Counted from the stretch's first letter, positions 35,932 to 44,820 are shown. The stretch is 64,000 bases of DNA from GCA-003244245 sp036494005 (GCA_036494005.1 DASXOV010000082.1:8071-72070); one strand, 5' to 3'. A program made the numbers and translations. The notes: generated from the sequence alone by a model not told the origin.

Positions 35932-36363
35932 ATGGACGCCGGTGTGTTGTGGCTGATCGCCGGGGTTGTCCTGATCGCGGCTGAGGTTCTTTCAGGCAGC
36001 TTCGTACTGCTCATGCTCGGTGCCGGTGCGCTGGCTGCGGCCGGTTCGGCGGCACTCGGCGCGCCACCGTGGGTGCACGTGGTGGTCTTCGCGGTAGCCT
36101 CGGTGGGCCTCGTCACGCTGGCTCGACCGGCGCTGGCACGGCGATTGCATTCCGGTGTCCACATCCGCACCAATACCGAGGCCCTGGTCGGTGGCAGGGC
36201 AGTGGTGGTGAACACTGTCGATGCGCACGGGGGCAGGATCAAGCTGCGCGGGGAGTTCTGGTCCGCTCGTGCGTTCGACGAGAACCAGGTACTGGAGCCT
36301 GGCCAGACCGTCACGGTCATGGGCATCTCCGGTGCCACCGCTGTTGTCTGGGGAGACTTCTGA
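35932..36363 (+). CDS. NfeD-family membrane protein (Rv1487-like)
   Basis: This 143-residue protein has three hydrophobic segments (VLWLIAGVVLIAAEVLSGSFVLLMLGAGALAAAG and VHVVVFAVASVGLVTLA) and a soluble OB-fold end (ALVGGRAVVVNTVDAHGGRIKLRGEFWSARAF...VTVMGISGATAVV), the NfeD arrangement. NfeD proteins pair with SPFH proteins in membrane microdomains. Its stop overlaps the ATG of the next gene (TGATG). Confidence 0.92.
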   Translation: MDAGVLWLIAGVVLIAAEVLSGSFVLLMLGAGALAAAGSAALGAPPWVHVVVFAVASVGLVTLARPALARRLHSGVHIRTNTEALVGGRAVVVNTVDAHGGRIKLRGEFWSARAFDENQVLEPGQTVTVMGISGATAVVWGDF

Positions 36364-37652
36364 TGAATCTTGTGCTGCTGGCCGTGCTGGCGGTCGTCGT
36401 GCTGGCGATCATCGTCATCGTCGTCAAGGCGGTGGTGGTGATCCCGCAAGCCACCGCTGCGGTCGTCGAGCGGCTGGGCCGTTATCGCGCGACCTTCGCA
36501 CCGGGGCTGAATTTCCTGGTGCCCTTCATCGACCGGATCCGGGCGCGCATCGACCTGAGGGAACAGGTGGTGTCCTTCCCGCCACAGCCGGTGATCACCA
36601 AGGACAACCTGACGGTGTCCATCGATACCGTGGTCTACTTCCAGGTCACCAACCCTCAGGACGCGGTGTACGAGATCTCCAACTACATCGCCGCCGTGGA
36701 GCAACTGGCCACCACCACGCTGCGCAACGTGGTCGGTGGGATGAGCCTGGAGGACACTCTGACCTCGCGGGACTTCATCAACGGTCAGTTGTCCGGTGTG
36801 CTCGACGAGGCGACCGGACGGTGGGGCATCCGGGTCGGGCGGGTGGAGCTCAAGGCGATCGATCCGCCGCCGTCCATCCAGGACTCGATGGAGAAACAGA
36901 TGCGTGCGGACCGGGAGAAGCGCGCCACCATCCTCACCGCCGAAGGGCAGCGGGAATCGGCGATCAAGACGGCGGAGGGTCAGAAGCAGGCGCAGATCCT
37001 CTCTGCAGAAGGCGCCAAGCAGGCCGCGATCCTCACCGCGGAGGCCGATCGGCAGGCTCGTATCCTGCGCGCGCAGGGCGAACGGGCCGCGCGTTATCTG
37101 CAGTCGCAGGGGCAGGCCAAAGCGATCGAGAAGGTTTTCGCCGCGATCAAGGCCGGCCGGCCCACCCCGGAACTCCTCGCCTACCAGTACCTGCAGACCC
37201 TGCCGCAGATGGCGCAGGGCGACGCCAACAAGGTCTGGATCGTGCCCAGCGACTTCGGCAAGGCACTGGAGGGGTTCACCAAGATGCTCGGCGCGCCGGG
37301 CGACGACGGGGTGTTCCGGTTCGAACCCAGCCGGGAATACGTGCCCGCCAGTCGGCCCGAGGAGGACGATGAGGCCATCGCCGGGTGGTTCGACACGTCC
37401 ACCGATCCTGATGTCGCCGCGGCGGTACGCGCCGCCGAGGAGGTCGCCCGCAAAGAGGTACCCGGCCCGGCCGCCGGGCTGACGCCGTCGCTCGGCTCGA
37501 CCCCGGCCCGGCCGGCCTTCGACGGCCCTCCCGCCGGACCTGCCCAGCCCGGTCCGCTGCCCGCACCACAGGGGCCAGCCGACACCACCGCGCCGCAACC
37601 CCGAGTACCACCGACCGACTCCGAGCCGCCGAAGCCGGCACAGGGCGGCTGA
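36363..37652 (+). CDS. SPFH/band-7 paraslipin-type membrane protein (Rv1488-like)
   Basis: The 429-residue protein has one N-terminal membrane helix (LVLLAVLAVVVLAIIVIVVKAVVVI), an SPFH domain (ATAAVVERLGRYRATFAPGLNFLVPFIDRIR through TLRNVVGGMSLEDTLTSRDFINGQL) and a long charged coiled coil with repeated AEGQ/AEGxKQA units at about residues 185-245. The last ~75 residues are a Pro/Ala-rich disordered tail. It is translationally coupled to NfeD and should oligomerise on the membrane. A frame extending to 36069 is only read-through in nfeD. Confidence 0.93.
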   Translation: MNLVLLAVLAVVVLAIIVIVVKAVVVIPQATAAVVERLGRYRATFAPGLNFLVPFIDRIRARIDLREQVVSFPPQPVITKDNLTVSIDTVVYFQVTNPQDAVYEISNYIAAVEQLATTTLRNVVGGMSLEDTLTSRDFINGQLSGVLDEATGRWGIRVGRVELKAIDPPPSIQDSMEKQMRADREKRATILTAEGQRESAIKTAEGQKQAQILSAEGAKQAAILTAEADRQARILRAQGERAARYLQSQGQAKAIEKVFAAIKAGRPTPELLAYQYLQTLPQMAQGDANKVWIVPSDFGKALEGFTKMLGAPGDDGVFRFEPSREYVPASRPEEDDEAIAGWFDTSTDPDVAAAVRAAEEVARKEVPGPAAGLTPSLGSTPARPAFDGPPAGPAQPGPLPAPQGPADTTAPQPRVPPTDSEPPKPAQGG

Positions 37653-37681
37653 CGGAGGTGCGGGGGTCGCCCGTCATCCCC

Positions 37682-39085
37682 TCATCGGAGCAACGTGGGG
37701 CGCAGGTGCGCCCACGGCGCCACTCGCTCGTACTCGGCGCATGCGGCCAGCACCCGGGCGTCGGCGTGCCGGGGCCCGATCACCTGCAGACCGATCGGCA
37801 GCCCCGAGATGCTCCACCCACAGGGCACGCTGGCCGCAGGCTGCTGGGTCATGTTGAACGGGTAGGTGAAGGGCGTCCAGCTGGTCCACCGTGGTGAATG
37901 CCAGCCGACCGGTACCTCCTCGCCCGCGATGAACGCGGTGATCGGCAGGGTAGGGGTGAGCAGCAGGTCGTAGCGTTCATGGAAGGCGCCCATCATGGTG
38001 CCCATCGCCATCCTGGTCGCGGTGGCCGCCAGGTAGTCCAGCGCCGAGCAGCGTTCCCCTTCGGCCACCACCTCCCGGAGCGCGGGTTCCAGCAGTTCCC
38101 GCTCCTCGGCGGTGAGGCGCTCGACGGTCTTGGCCACCCCGGTGAACCAGAGCACGTGGAAGTCCTCCACGCAGTCGGTGAAGCCGGGATCGGCGATCTC
38201 GACCTCGGCGCCGAGATCGCGGAACACGTGCGCGGCCGCCTCCACGGCGTCGGCGACGTCCGGGTCGACGTCGACATAGCCGAGGTTCGGGCTCAGGGCG
38301 ATCCGCAGCCCCAGCACACCGTTGCCGAGGCCGCTGGAGAACGAGCCCGTGGGCGGGGACAGCGCCGACCAGTCACGGGTGTCGGGACCGGACATCACGT
38401 CGAGCAGGAGCGCTGTGTCGGCGACGGTGCGGGCCATCGGCCCGGCATGTGCCAACGTGCCGAACGGGCTGGCCGGCCAGTGCGGCACCCGGCCATAGGT
38501 GGGCTTCATGGCCACTGTCCCGGTGAACGAGGCCGGGATGCGTACCGATCCGCCACCGTCGGTGCCGATCGACAGCGGTCCCATGCCCAGCGCCACCGCG
38601 ACGGCACTGCCCCCGCTGGATCCACCAGGCGTCCGGCTGGTGTCCCACGGGTTGACCGTGACACCGGTCAGCTCACTGTCGGTGACACCCTTCCAGGCCA
38701 GCTCGGGGGTGGTGGTCTTGCCCACCGGGACGGCGCCGTGCTCGCGCAATCTGGCGACAGGCGGGCCGTCGACCGGCCATTCCTGGTCCGGGGCGACCAG
38801 CTTGGAGCCCCGGAGGGTGGGCCATCCCTCGGTCAGGAAGATGTCCTTGATCGAGACGGGGACCCCGTCCACCAGACCCTGTGGTTGCGCCTGCTGCCAG
38901 CGTTGCTCGGACTCCTTGGCCGCGCCCAGCGCACGGTCCGCGTCCACAAGGCAGTACGCCCGCACCTTGTCGTCGAGTTGCTCGATGCGATCGAGTACGT
39001 CCTGGGTGGCCTCCACGGGCGACAACTCGCCGGTTCCGTAGGCAGCCAGGAGTTCGGTGGCGGTGAGGTCGGCGGGCCTGCTCAC
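37682..39085 (-). CDS. Amidase (amidase-signature family)
   Basis: The 467-residue hydrolase carries the Ser-cisSer-Lys signature: GVPVSIKDIFLTEG gives the Lys, and TPGGSSGGSAVAVALGMGPLSIGTDGGGSVRIPASFTG both serines. The fold is like GatA and aryl/aliphatic amidases, but there are no gatB/gatC neighbours, so it is a catabolic amidase releasing ammonia or an amine. GTG 39085 overlaps the stop of the hydroxyacid dehydrogenase by 4 bp; both are read leftward from the promoter region holding the 40174 operator, so it belongs to the GntR locus. Confidence 0.9.
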   Translation of the reverse strand: MSRPADLTATELLAAYGTGELSPVEATQDVLDRIEQLDDKVRAYCLVDADRALGAAKESEQRWQQAQPQGLVDGVPVSIKDIFLTEGWPTLRGSKLVAPDQEWPVDGPPVARLREHGAVPVGKTTTPELAWKGVTDSELTGVTVNPWDTSRTPGGSSGGSAVAVALGMGPLSIGTDGGGSVRIPASFTGTVAMKPTYGRVPHWPASPFGTLAHAGPMARTVADTALLLDVMSGPDTRDWSALSPPTGSFSSGLGNGVLGLRIALSPNLGYVDVDPDVADAVEAAAHVFRDLGAEVEIADPGFTDCVEDFHVLWFTGVAKTVERLTAEERELLEPALREVVAEGERCSALDYLAATATRMAMGTMMGAFHERYDLLLTPTLPITAFIAGEEVPVGWHSPRWTSWTPFTYPFNMTQQPAASVPCGWSISGLPIGLQVIGPRHADARVLAACAEYERVAPWAHLRPTLLR

Positions 39086-40104
39086 GGTGTGCTCCCTGTC
39101 CTGGCGGCGACGCTGCTGCCGGTATCGGTGACGTACCCGCGGGTCTTGTCCACGACATTGTGTAGTGGCCGTCCATGGGTGTATCGAAAGAGATTCTCGG
39201 CGAACAGTGTGACGAGTTCGTCTCGCCACCCATGCACGTCCCCGGACATGTGGGGAGACACGATCAGGCCGGGGGTGTCCCAGAGCGGGGAATCCGTGGG
39301 CAGGGGCTCGGTTTCGAAGACGTCCAGCGCCGCTCCGGCCAACCGGCCCTCGCGCAGCGCGGCGATCAGGTCGTCGGTCACCACCAGTGGGCCGCGACCC
39401 ACGTTGATCAGCCGGGCGGTGGGCGGCAGCGCACTGAGCAGGGCGCTGCCGGCCATGCCACGGGTCTGGTCGGTGAGGGGAGCGGCCAGCACCAGATAGT
39501 CCGTCCGGGGCGCCAGCGAGGGCAGCGTCGCCTGGCCGAACACGGTGCCGAACTCGGGGTCGTCCGGCCGCTCCGTCCGGCCGACGAGATGCACCTGCAT
39601 GCCCACCGCGCGCAGCAGCCGGCCGATCGCCCGGCCGATCGGGCCGCTGCCGACCACCACGGCGCGACGGCCCGCGATGCGTTCGGTCTCCCGGTGCCGC
39701 CAGGTACGGTCGTTCTGGAGTCGCACCGTGCCGGGCAGATCCTTGGCGAAGGCGACGATCAAGCCGAACACGTACTCCGCCATGGGCACGTCGAAGACCC
39801 CCCGGGAGTTGGTGAGCACCACGTCCGAACCCAGTAGTTCGGGGAAGGTCACCCGGTCGACGCCGGCACTGGCGGTGTGCACCCAGCGCAGCGCGTCGGC
39901 GGACGGCCAGGCGGGCCGCACCGCGTCGGAGGTGAAGTCCCAGACCAGCAGGACGTCCGCGCCGGGCAGCGCCGAGGCCAGTTCGCTGGGCGTCGCGTAG
40001 CGCACGCGCGCAGCACCGACGGCCGCGTCGAGCGCCGGAGGAAGATCACCGGCATGCAGCACGACGATGTCGGGCACGTGGCCGTGAACTGGGGAGACAG
40101 ACAA
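39082..40104 (-). CDS. D-2-hydroxyacid dehydrogenase
   Basis: The 340-residue NAD-dependent enzyme has the nucleotide motif VVGSGPIGRAIGRLLRAVG at about 155-173, and the catalytic set Arg (INVGRGPLV), Glu (VFETEPLP) and His (SPHMSGDVHG). It would interconvert a 2-keto acid and a D-2-hydroxy acid. TTG 40104 has GAGGT at good spacing; GTG 40077 is another possible start. It is the first gene of a leftward pair with the amidase, 70 bp from the 40174-40189 operator. Confidence 0.88.
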   Translation of the reverse strand: MSVSPVHGHVPDIVVLHAGDLPPALDAAVGAARVRYATPSELASALPGADVLLVWDFTSDAVRPAWPSADALRWVHTASAGVDRVTFPELLGSDVVLTNSRGVFDVPMAEYVFGLIVAFAKDLPGTVRLQNDRTWRHRETERIAGRRAVVVGSGPIGRAIGRLLRAVGMQVHLVGRTERPDDPEFGTVFGQATLPSLAPRTDYLVLAAPLTDQTRGMAGSALLSALPPTARLINVGRGPLVVTDDLIAALREGRLAGAALDVFETEPLPTDSPLWDTPGLIVSPHMSGDVHGWRDELVTLFAENLFRYTHGRPLHNVVDKTRGYVTDTGSSVAARTGSTP

Positions 40105-40173
40105 TCTGCAGACCTCGGCAAGGGCGAGACGACACGGCCGGCGGGAGGATTGACACGCTAAGAACGCATCGTA

Positions 40174-40189
40174 TGATTGTCAACAATCC
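40174..40189. promoter_or_regulatory. GntR operator copy 1
   Basis: TGATTGTCAACAATCC has inverted arms GATTGT/ACAATC and differs from the perfect copies at 41685 and 44764 mainly by A for G in the centre. It lies between the leftward dehydrogenase-amidase pair and the rightward DUF3830 operon, so one bound repressor could control both. Confidence 0.78.
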
Positions 40190-40366
40190 GCGACCGTCGC
40201 AGTTCGCGCGAGGTGGAGAGAAGTTCATCGCCAGGACGACAGTGTCGCTGTAAGGCCGGTCACCCGAACTGCGAGCGGGTAGGTGGTCCCCAAAGCGCTC
40301 TGCGGGCAGCTTGGTCCGGGTGCGCGAGTTTGTCGCGCGCCCCTGAGGAGCCCGAAGGGGTAGCTG

Positions 40367-40861
40367 ATGACGAGATACCTGAGCATCGCGCTCGCCAAGC
40401 GGGGTGCCAGCTGTGTGGCCGAGTTGCTCGACAAGGACGCTCCGCGTACCTGTGAGGCGGTCTGGAACGCGTTGCCCCTGGAGGGCCCCGCCCAGCACGC
40501 GAAGTACGCCCGCAACGAGGTGTACGCGATGGTGCCGCGCTTCACCGACACCGTGGTCGGCCAGGAGAACCCCACGGTCACCCCGATCCCGGGAGATGTG
40601 GTGTTCTTCGACTTCCCCGGCGGCATGCTGCATCGGTCGTTCAAGGAGGACGTGGGGGTCGCCGAACTGCCCGGCGTGATCGACCTGGCGATCTTCTACG
40701 GCCGGAACAACCTGCTGCTCAACGGGGATGTCGGATGGGTGCCGGGCAACGTCTACGGCACCATCGTGGAGGGCCTGGACGCGATGGCCGAAGCCTGCCA
40801 CGACGTGTGGCGATCAGGCAGCGTCGGTGAGTGCCTGATCTATCAGCGGCACTCCGGCTGA
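40367..40861 (+). CDS. DUF3830 family protein (cyclophilin-like fold)
   Basis: This 164-residue protein matches DUF3830: a central ARNEVYAMVPRF, then NPTVTPIPGDVVFFDFPGG and YGRNNLLLNGDVGWVPGNVYGTIVEGLDAMAEACHDVWRSG. The family is small, beta-rich and often encoded beside maleate-isomerase-like and amidase genes; no reaction has been assigned that I know of. AAGGGGTAG precedes ATG 40367. It begins the rightward operon that continues with two racemase-like genes and the GntR regulator. Confidence 0.85.
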   Translation: MTRYLSIALAKRGASCVAELLDKDAPRTCEAVWNALPLEGPAQHAKYARNEVYAMVPRFTDTVVGQENPTVTPIPGDVVFFDFPGGMLHRSFKEDVGVAELPGVIDLAIFYGRNNLLLNGDVGWVPGNVYGTIVEGLDAMAEACHDVWRSGSVGECLIYQRHSG

Positions 40862-40875
40862 GCGGCGGGGTTTCG

Positions 40876-41640
40876 ATGCCCACCGACCTGTTCGGGGGCT
40901 TGCCCGGTCTGCCGCTGCTCAGGCAGCACGGCATCGGCGTGGTGACCCCCTTCGATTTCGCGCTCGACCGGGAGTTGTGGCGCTGGGTACCGGACGACGT
41001 GTCGCTGTACCTGACGCGGCTGCCGTATGTCCCGGTGACCATGACCGTCGAGATGGCACTGGCGATCAGTGATGTGCAGGCCGTGCATCGGGCCGCGCGG
41101 GACGTGCTGACTCCGGAGCCCTTGGTGGTCGCCTACTCGTGCAGCAGCGGCAGCTTCGTGGAGGGTGTGGCGGGGGAGCGCGGGCTGGTCGCGACCATGC
41201 GCGCGGCCGGGGCGCCGGCCGCAGTGACCACGTCCGGGGCGCTGACCGAGGCGCTGCACCTGCTGGGGGTCAAGCGGCTGGCCATCGCCACGCCCTACAT
41301 CGACCCGGTCACCGACCGGTTGATCTCCTATCTCGCCGAGTGCGGGGTGGAGACGGTGTCCAGCGTGGGCCTGGGCATGATCAGCCACATCTGGCGGGTC
41401 TCCTACGCGCAGGTGGTGGAGATCGTCCGGTCGGTGGATCGCAAGGATGCCGACGCGATGTTCATCAGCTGCACCAACCTGCCCACCTACGACATCATCG
41501 AGCCGCTCGAGCGCGCGCTGGGCAAACCGGTGCTGACCGCCAACCAGGTCACGATGTGGGGGGCGTTGCGGGCGATGGGGGTGGAATCGGGGGCCGGCGA
41601 GCAGTGGCTGGTGCAGGCCAGCAGGCCGACGGCGGCCTGA
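40876..41640 (+). CDS. Maleate isomerase / Asp-Glu racemase superfamily enzyme, two-cysteine form
   Basis: The 254-residue protein has both catalytic cysteines of the superfamily: Cys89 in AYSCSSGSF and Cys199 in FISCTNLPTYDIIEPLE. The fold also includes maleate cis-trans isomerase, arylmalonate decarboxylase and EutA-type enzymes, so isomerisation of an unsaturated acid or racemisation of an amino acid derivative is likely. GKPVLTANQVTMWGALRAMG is the usual C-terminal helix motif. ATG 40876 is 14 bp after the DUF3830 stop. A diverged paralogue follows 55 bp downstream. Confidence 0.86.
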   Translation: MPTDLFGGLPGLPLLRQHGIGVVTPFDFALDRELWRWVPDDVSLYLTRLPYVPVTMTVEMALAISDVQAVHRAARDVLTPEPLVVAYSCSSGSFVEGVAGERGLVATMRAAGAPAAVTTSGALTEALHLLGVKRLAIATPYIDPVTDRLISYLAECGVETVSSVGLGMISHIWRVSYAQVVEIVRSVDRKDADAMFISCTNLPTYDIIEPLERALGKPVLTANQVTMWGALRAMGVESGAGEQWLVQASRPTAA

Positions 41641-41684
41641 TCGGGCGGCACTCACCTCACAGTGGCATGATCAGTTGGCGGTAA

Positions 41685-41698
41685 CATTGTCGACAATG
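41685..41698. promoter_or_regulatory. GntR operator copy 2, overlapping a start codon
   Basis: CATTGTCGACAATG is a perfect 14-bp palindrome whose last three bases are the ATG of the second isomerase-like gene. Binding there would block initiation or an internal promoter. No ribosome site precedes the ATG at the usual distance, which fits a leaderless transcript. Confidence 0.78.
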
Positions 41699-42442
41699 AA
41701 CATCTCGAAGCAGCCGCACCACGTCGGCATCCTCTACCCGGGGTACAGCGCCGAGGACGACTACGTGACCGCGCAGCGCCTGCTCGGCCATGATGTGGTC
41801 ATTCACGTGGTGCACACCGAGATGCCGGTGGACGCGCATCAGGAGGGCGCGCTGCTGGAGATCGGGGCTGACGAGATCCTGGCCGCAGGCGCCGCGCAGC
41901 TCTCCGGGCTCGACTCGATCATCTGGGCGTGCACCAGCGGGAGCTTCATCTTCGGGTGGGAAGGCGCGCGACGGCAGGTCGAGGCACTGCGGAGGGCTGC
42001 GGGTGTGCCCGCGTCGAGCACCTCGTTCGCCTTCGCCGACGCCACCCGGGTGCTCAACGTGCACCGGGTCGCGGTCGCGGCGACCTACCCGGGCGACGTC
42101 GCGGAGCGGTTCGTGGAGTTCCTCGCTCACGCCGGGGTCGGCGTCGTCCGGTTATCCAGCCGGGGGATCTTCACCGCGGCGGAGGTCGGAACCCTCGGGC
42201 ACGACGACGTGCTGGACTTCGCGGAGGCCAATGACCACCCGACCGCGGACGCGGTGTTGCTGCCCGACACCGCTCTGCACACAATGGCGTGGCTCGACGA
42301 CCTCGAGGCGCAGGTCGGCAAGCCGGTGCTCACCGCCAACCAGGTGAGCCTGTGGCAGGCGTTGCGGCTGTCCGGCCTGCAGCCACCGCGGCGTGGTCTG
42401 GGAACGCTGTTCCGCGTTCCGGTGAACGAGGAGGTCGGATGA
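41696..42442 (+). CDS. Second maleate-isomerase-like paralogue lacking one catalytic Cys
   Basis: The 248-residue protein has the same fold as its neighbour: IIWACTSGSFIFGWEGARRQ keeps Cys79, but the second site reads LLPDTALHT, so the second cysteine is replaced by Asp191. GKPVLTANQVSLWQAL matches the paralogue's C-terminal motif. The loss rules out standard two-cysteine racemisation; decarboxylation, hydrolysis or a partner role in a heteromer are possible. ATG 41696 is within a GntR operator; TTG 41675 could extend it by seven residues. The stop overlaps gntR by 4 bp. Confidence 0.83.
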   Translation: MNISKQPHHVGILYPGYSAEDDYVTAQRLLGHDVVIHVVHTEMPVDAHQEGALLEIGADEILAAGAAQLSGLDSIIWACTSGSFIFGWEGARRQVEALRRAAGVPASSTSFAFADATRVLNVHRVAVAATYPGDVAERFVEFLAHAGVGVVRLSSRGIFTAAEVGTLGHDDVLDFAEANDHPTADAVLLPDTALHTMAWLDDLEAQVGKPVLTANQVSLWQALRLSGLQPPRRGLGTLFRVPVNEEVG

Positions 42443-43143
42443 CCGGTGCCGGGCTCGAGCCGGTCTCCCGGCGGTCCACTGCCGCGATCATCGCCGATCG
42501 GTTGCGCGACGCCATCACGCGCGGGGCGTTCCCGCCCGGGATGCAACTCGGCGAGGTGGACCTGGCCAGCCAGCTCGGCGTCAGTCGCGGACCGCTACGC
42601 GAGGCGATGCAGCGGCTGGTGCAGGAGGGACTGCTGCGCGGTGAGCGGCACCGCGGGTTGTTCGTAGTGGAACTCGGGATCGAGGATGTTCGCGACATCT
42701 ATGCCGCCCGGCTCGCAGTGGAGCAGGCCGCGGCGCGGATAATCCTGCGGGGCGGCAGGGAAGCCGCTGTCGCCACGCTGTCAGTCGCGCAGAGGTCTCT
42801 GGTGGCAGCTGCCGCTGACAGCGATCCGGTCCGGCTGGCCGACGCCGACCACGACTTTCACACCACCCTGGTGCGCCTGTCCGGCAGCCCGCGCCTGCAG
42901 CGGATGGCGCAGACACTGCTGGCCGAGACCCGGATGTGCCTGATCGCATTGCAGGCGACCGGGCCCGAGCCGCAGCGGCTGGTCACCGAGCATCAAGCGT
43001 TGCTCGATGCCATCCAGGACGGCGACGAGAGCGGCCTGATCGGGTTGCTGAGCGAGCACATGGCTGATGCGGTCGCCCGCATCGAGGCCGACCTCGCGAG
43101 TGCGGGCGACTCCGGTCAGGACACGGTCGCACTCGCCCGCTGA
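42439..43143 (+). CDS. GntR-family regulator, FCD type
   Basis: The 234-residue protein has a winged helix (IIADRLRDAITRGAFPPGMQLGEVDLASQLGVSRGPLREAMQRLVQEGLLRGERHRGLFV) and an all-helical FCD ligand domain (DIYAARLAVEQAAARIIL, DADHDFHTTLVRLSGSPRLQRM, EHQALLDAIQDGD), whose Asp/His residues bind a metal and an organic acid. GAGGAGG precedes ATG 42439. Being inside the locus that carries three identical-type palindromes, it is the obvious repressor of the amidase, isomerase, dehydrogenase and aminotransferase genes. Confidence 0.9.
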   Translation: MTGAGLEPVSRRSTAAIIADRLRDAITRGAFPPGMQLGEVDLASQLGVSRGPLREAMQRLVQEGLLRGERHRGLFVVELGIEDVRDIYAARLAVEQAAARIILRGGREAAVATLSVAQRSLVAAAADSDPVRLADADHDFHTTLVRLSGSPRLQRMAQTLLAETRMCLIALQATGPEPQRLVTEHQALLDAIQDGDESGLIGLLSEHMADAVARIEADLASAGDSGQDTVALAR

Positions 43144-43188
43144 GCGGGGCGCGATGCCGCCCCTCAGAGCGCCTCGACCGGACGGGTC

Positions 43189-44658
43189 TCAGGGGGTGGC
43201 GACGGCGATATACTTGATCTCGAGGAATTCCTCGATGCCCACCGTGCCGCCCTCGCGGCCCAGGCCGGAGTGCTTGATGCCGCCGAACGGGGCGGCCGGA
43301 TTGGACACCATGCCCTGGTTGAGCCCGACCATGCCGGACTCCAGGCGCTCACAGACCCGCAGCGACCGCTGCAGATCACCGGTGTAGGCATAGCTGACCA
43401 GTCCGTACGGGGTGTCATTGGCCTTCGCGAGTGCCTCGTCCTCTTCGGTGAACGAGTAGATCGGGGCGACCGGACCGAATATCTCGGTCTGGACCATCTC
43501 GGCGTCCTCCGGCACATCGACGAGCACGGTGGGCTTGTAGAAGTACCCGGAACCGTCCACCGGCCTGCCGCCGATCAGCGCTCGGGCGCCACGGGCGACC
43601 GCGTCGTCCACCAAGTGCTGCACCTTGTCCCGTTGGGTGGCGTCGATGAGCGGACCGACCTGCACGCCCTCCTCGGTACCGCGGCCGATCCGCAGCGCGG
43701 CCATCCGCTCGGCCAGCCGCTGAGCGAAGTCGTCCACCAGGTCGGCATGCACGTAGAAGCGGTTGGCGGCGGTGCAGGCCTCGCCGATGTTGCGCATCTT
43801 CGCGATCATCGCGCCCTCGACCGCGGCGTCGAGATCGGCGTCGGGAAAGACCAGGAACGGTGCGTTGCCACCGAGTTCCATCGACGTCCGCAGGATGTGC
43901 TCGGCGCACTGTTCCAGCAACACCCGGCCGACCTCGGTCGAGCCGGTGAACGAGAGCTTGCGGGCCCGGCCGTCGCGGATCAGTGGCTCCATCAGCCGTC
44001 CCGATCTGGAGGTCGGCACCACGTTCAGCACCCCATCGGGCAACCCGCACTCCCGGAGGATGTCGGTCAGCGCGAGCATCGACAGCGGTGTGAGCTTGGC
44101 CGGCTTCATCACCATGGTGCAGCCCGCCGCCACCGCGGGCCCGATCTTGCGGGTGCCCATCGCCGCCGGGAAGTTCCATGGGGTGATCAACAACGAAGGC
44201 CCCACCGGCTGGCGCATCACCATGAAGCGGCCCGAGCCGGCCGGAGCGGTGGCGAAGTCGCCACCGATCCGCACGCCCTCCTCGGCGAACCAGCGGAAGA
44301 ACTCGGCCGCGTAGGCCACCTCGCCCCGGGACTCCGCCAGCGACTTGCCCATTTCCAGCGTCATCAGCAGGGCGAGGTCCTCCTGGCGCTGCATCATCAG
44401 CTGGTAGGCGCGGCGCAGGATCTCGCCGCGTTCCCGAGGCGGGTAGGCAGCCCAGTCGGCCTGTGCGGCGACGGCGGCGTCCAATGCGGCCATGCCGTCT
44501 TCGGGTGTGCCGTCGGCGACCGTGCACAGCACCTTGCCGGTGGACGGGTCCTCGACGTCGAAGGTTCCTTCTCCGCTGGCGGGCCGCCACCGACCGTTGA
44601 TGAACAACCCGGTGGGGACGGCGTCGATGACGGCGTGCTCGCGGTCGGCAGAGCTCAT
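43189..44658 (-). CDS. gabD: NAD(P)-dependent succinate-semialdehyde-type dehydrogenase
   Basis: This 489-residue aldehyde dehydrogenase of the GabD group has SLLITPWNFPAAMGTRKIGPAVAAGCTMVMKPAKLTPLS (cofactor site), LSFTGSTEVGR, MELGGNAPFLVF with the catalytic Glu, and the nucleophile Cys in RNIGEACTAANRFYV. It would oxidise succinate semialdehyde or a similar omega-oxo acid made by the divergent aminotransferase gene. The 162-bp gap to that gene holds GntR operator copy 3. Confidence 0.88.
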   Translation of the reverse strand: MSSADREHAVIDAVPTGLFINGRWRPASGEGTFDVEDPSTGKVLCTVADGTPEDGMAALDAAVAAQADWAAYPPRERGEILRRAYQLMMQRQEDLALLMTLEMGKSLAESRGEVAYAAEFFRWFAEEGVRIGGDFATAPAGSGRFMVMRQPVGPSLLITPWNFPAAMGTRKIGPAVAAGCTMVMKPAKLTPLSMLALTDILRECGLPDGVLNVVPTSRSGRLMEPLIRDGRARKLSFTGSTEVGRVLLEQCAEHILRTSMELGGNAPFLVFPDADLDAAVEGAMIAKMRNIGEACTAANRFYVHADLVDDFAQRLAERMAALRIGRGTEEGVQVGPLIDATQRDKVQHLVDDAVARGARALIGGRPVDGSGYFYKPTVLVDVPEDAEMVQTEIFGPVAPIYSFTEEDEALAKANDTPYGLVSYAYTGDLQRSLRVCERLESGMVGLNQGMVSNPAAPFGGIKHSGLGREGGTVGIEEFLEIKYIAVATP

Positions 44659-44763
44659 CGCGATATGACCTTTCCCTGTTGGCCGGGTTCAGGTTGCGGG
44701 CGACACTCGGGCGAGTGTCACCCCCCTGGACACGGGTCGCACTTCGATGGTTGCATGCTTGTC

Positions 44764-44779
44764 GGATTGTCGACAATCC
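44764..44779. promoter_or_regulatory. GntR operator copy 3
   Basis: GGATTGTCGACAATCC is a perfect 16-bp palindrome located 41 bp before the aminotransferase ATG and 106 bp before the divergent dehydrogenase start. It is the best copy of the motif and defines the consensus. Confidence 0.85.
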
Positions 44780-44820
44780 GTCCCACCCTGTCCATCGAGA
44801 TCCGAGTCGGGAGCGCACGC

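Noticed and set aside
35016..37598. 860-codon minus-strand frame under DUF3097, NfeD and SPFH genes
   Set aside because: No family resemblance; the three plus-strand genes are full length and conserved in order.
43270..44820. Long plus-strand frame antisense to the aldehyde dehydrogenase, continuous with the aminotransferase
   Set aside because: It is the complement of a strongly conserved dehydrogenase; codon pattern and motifs place the real aminotransferase start at 44821.
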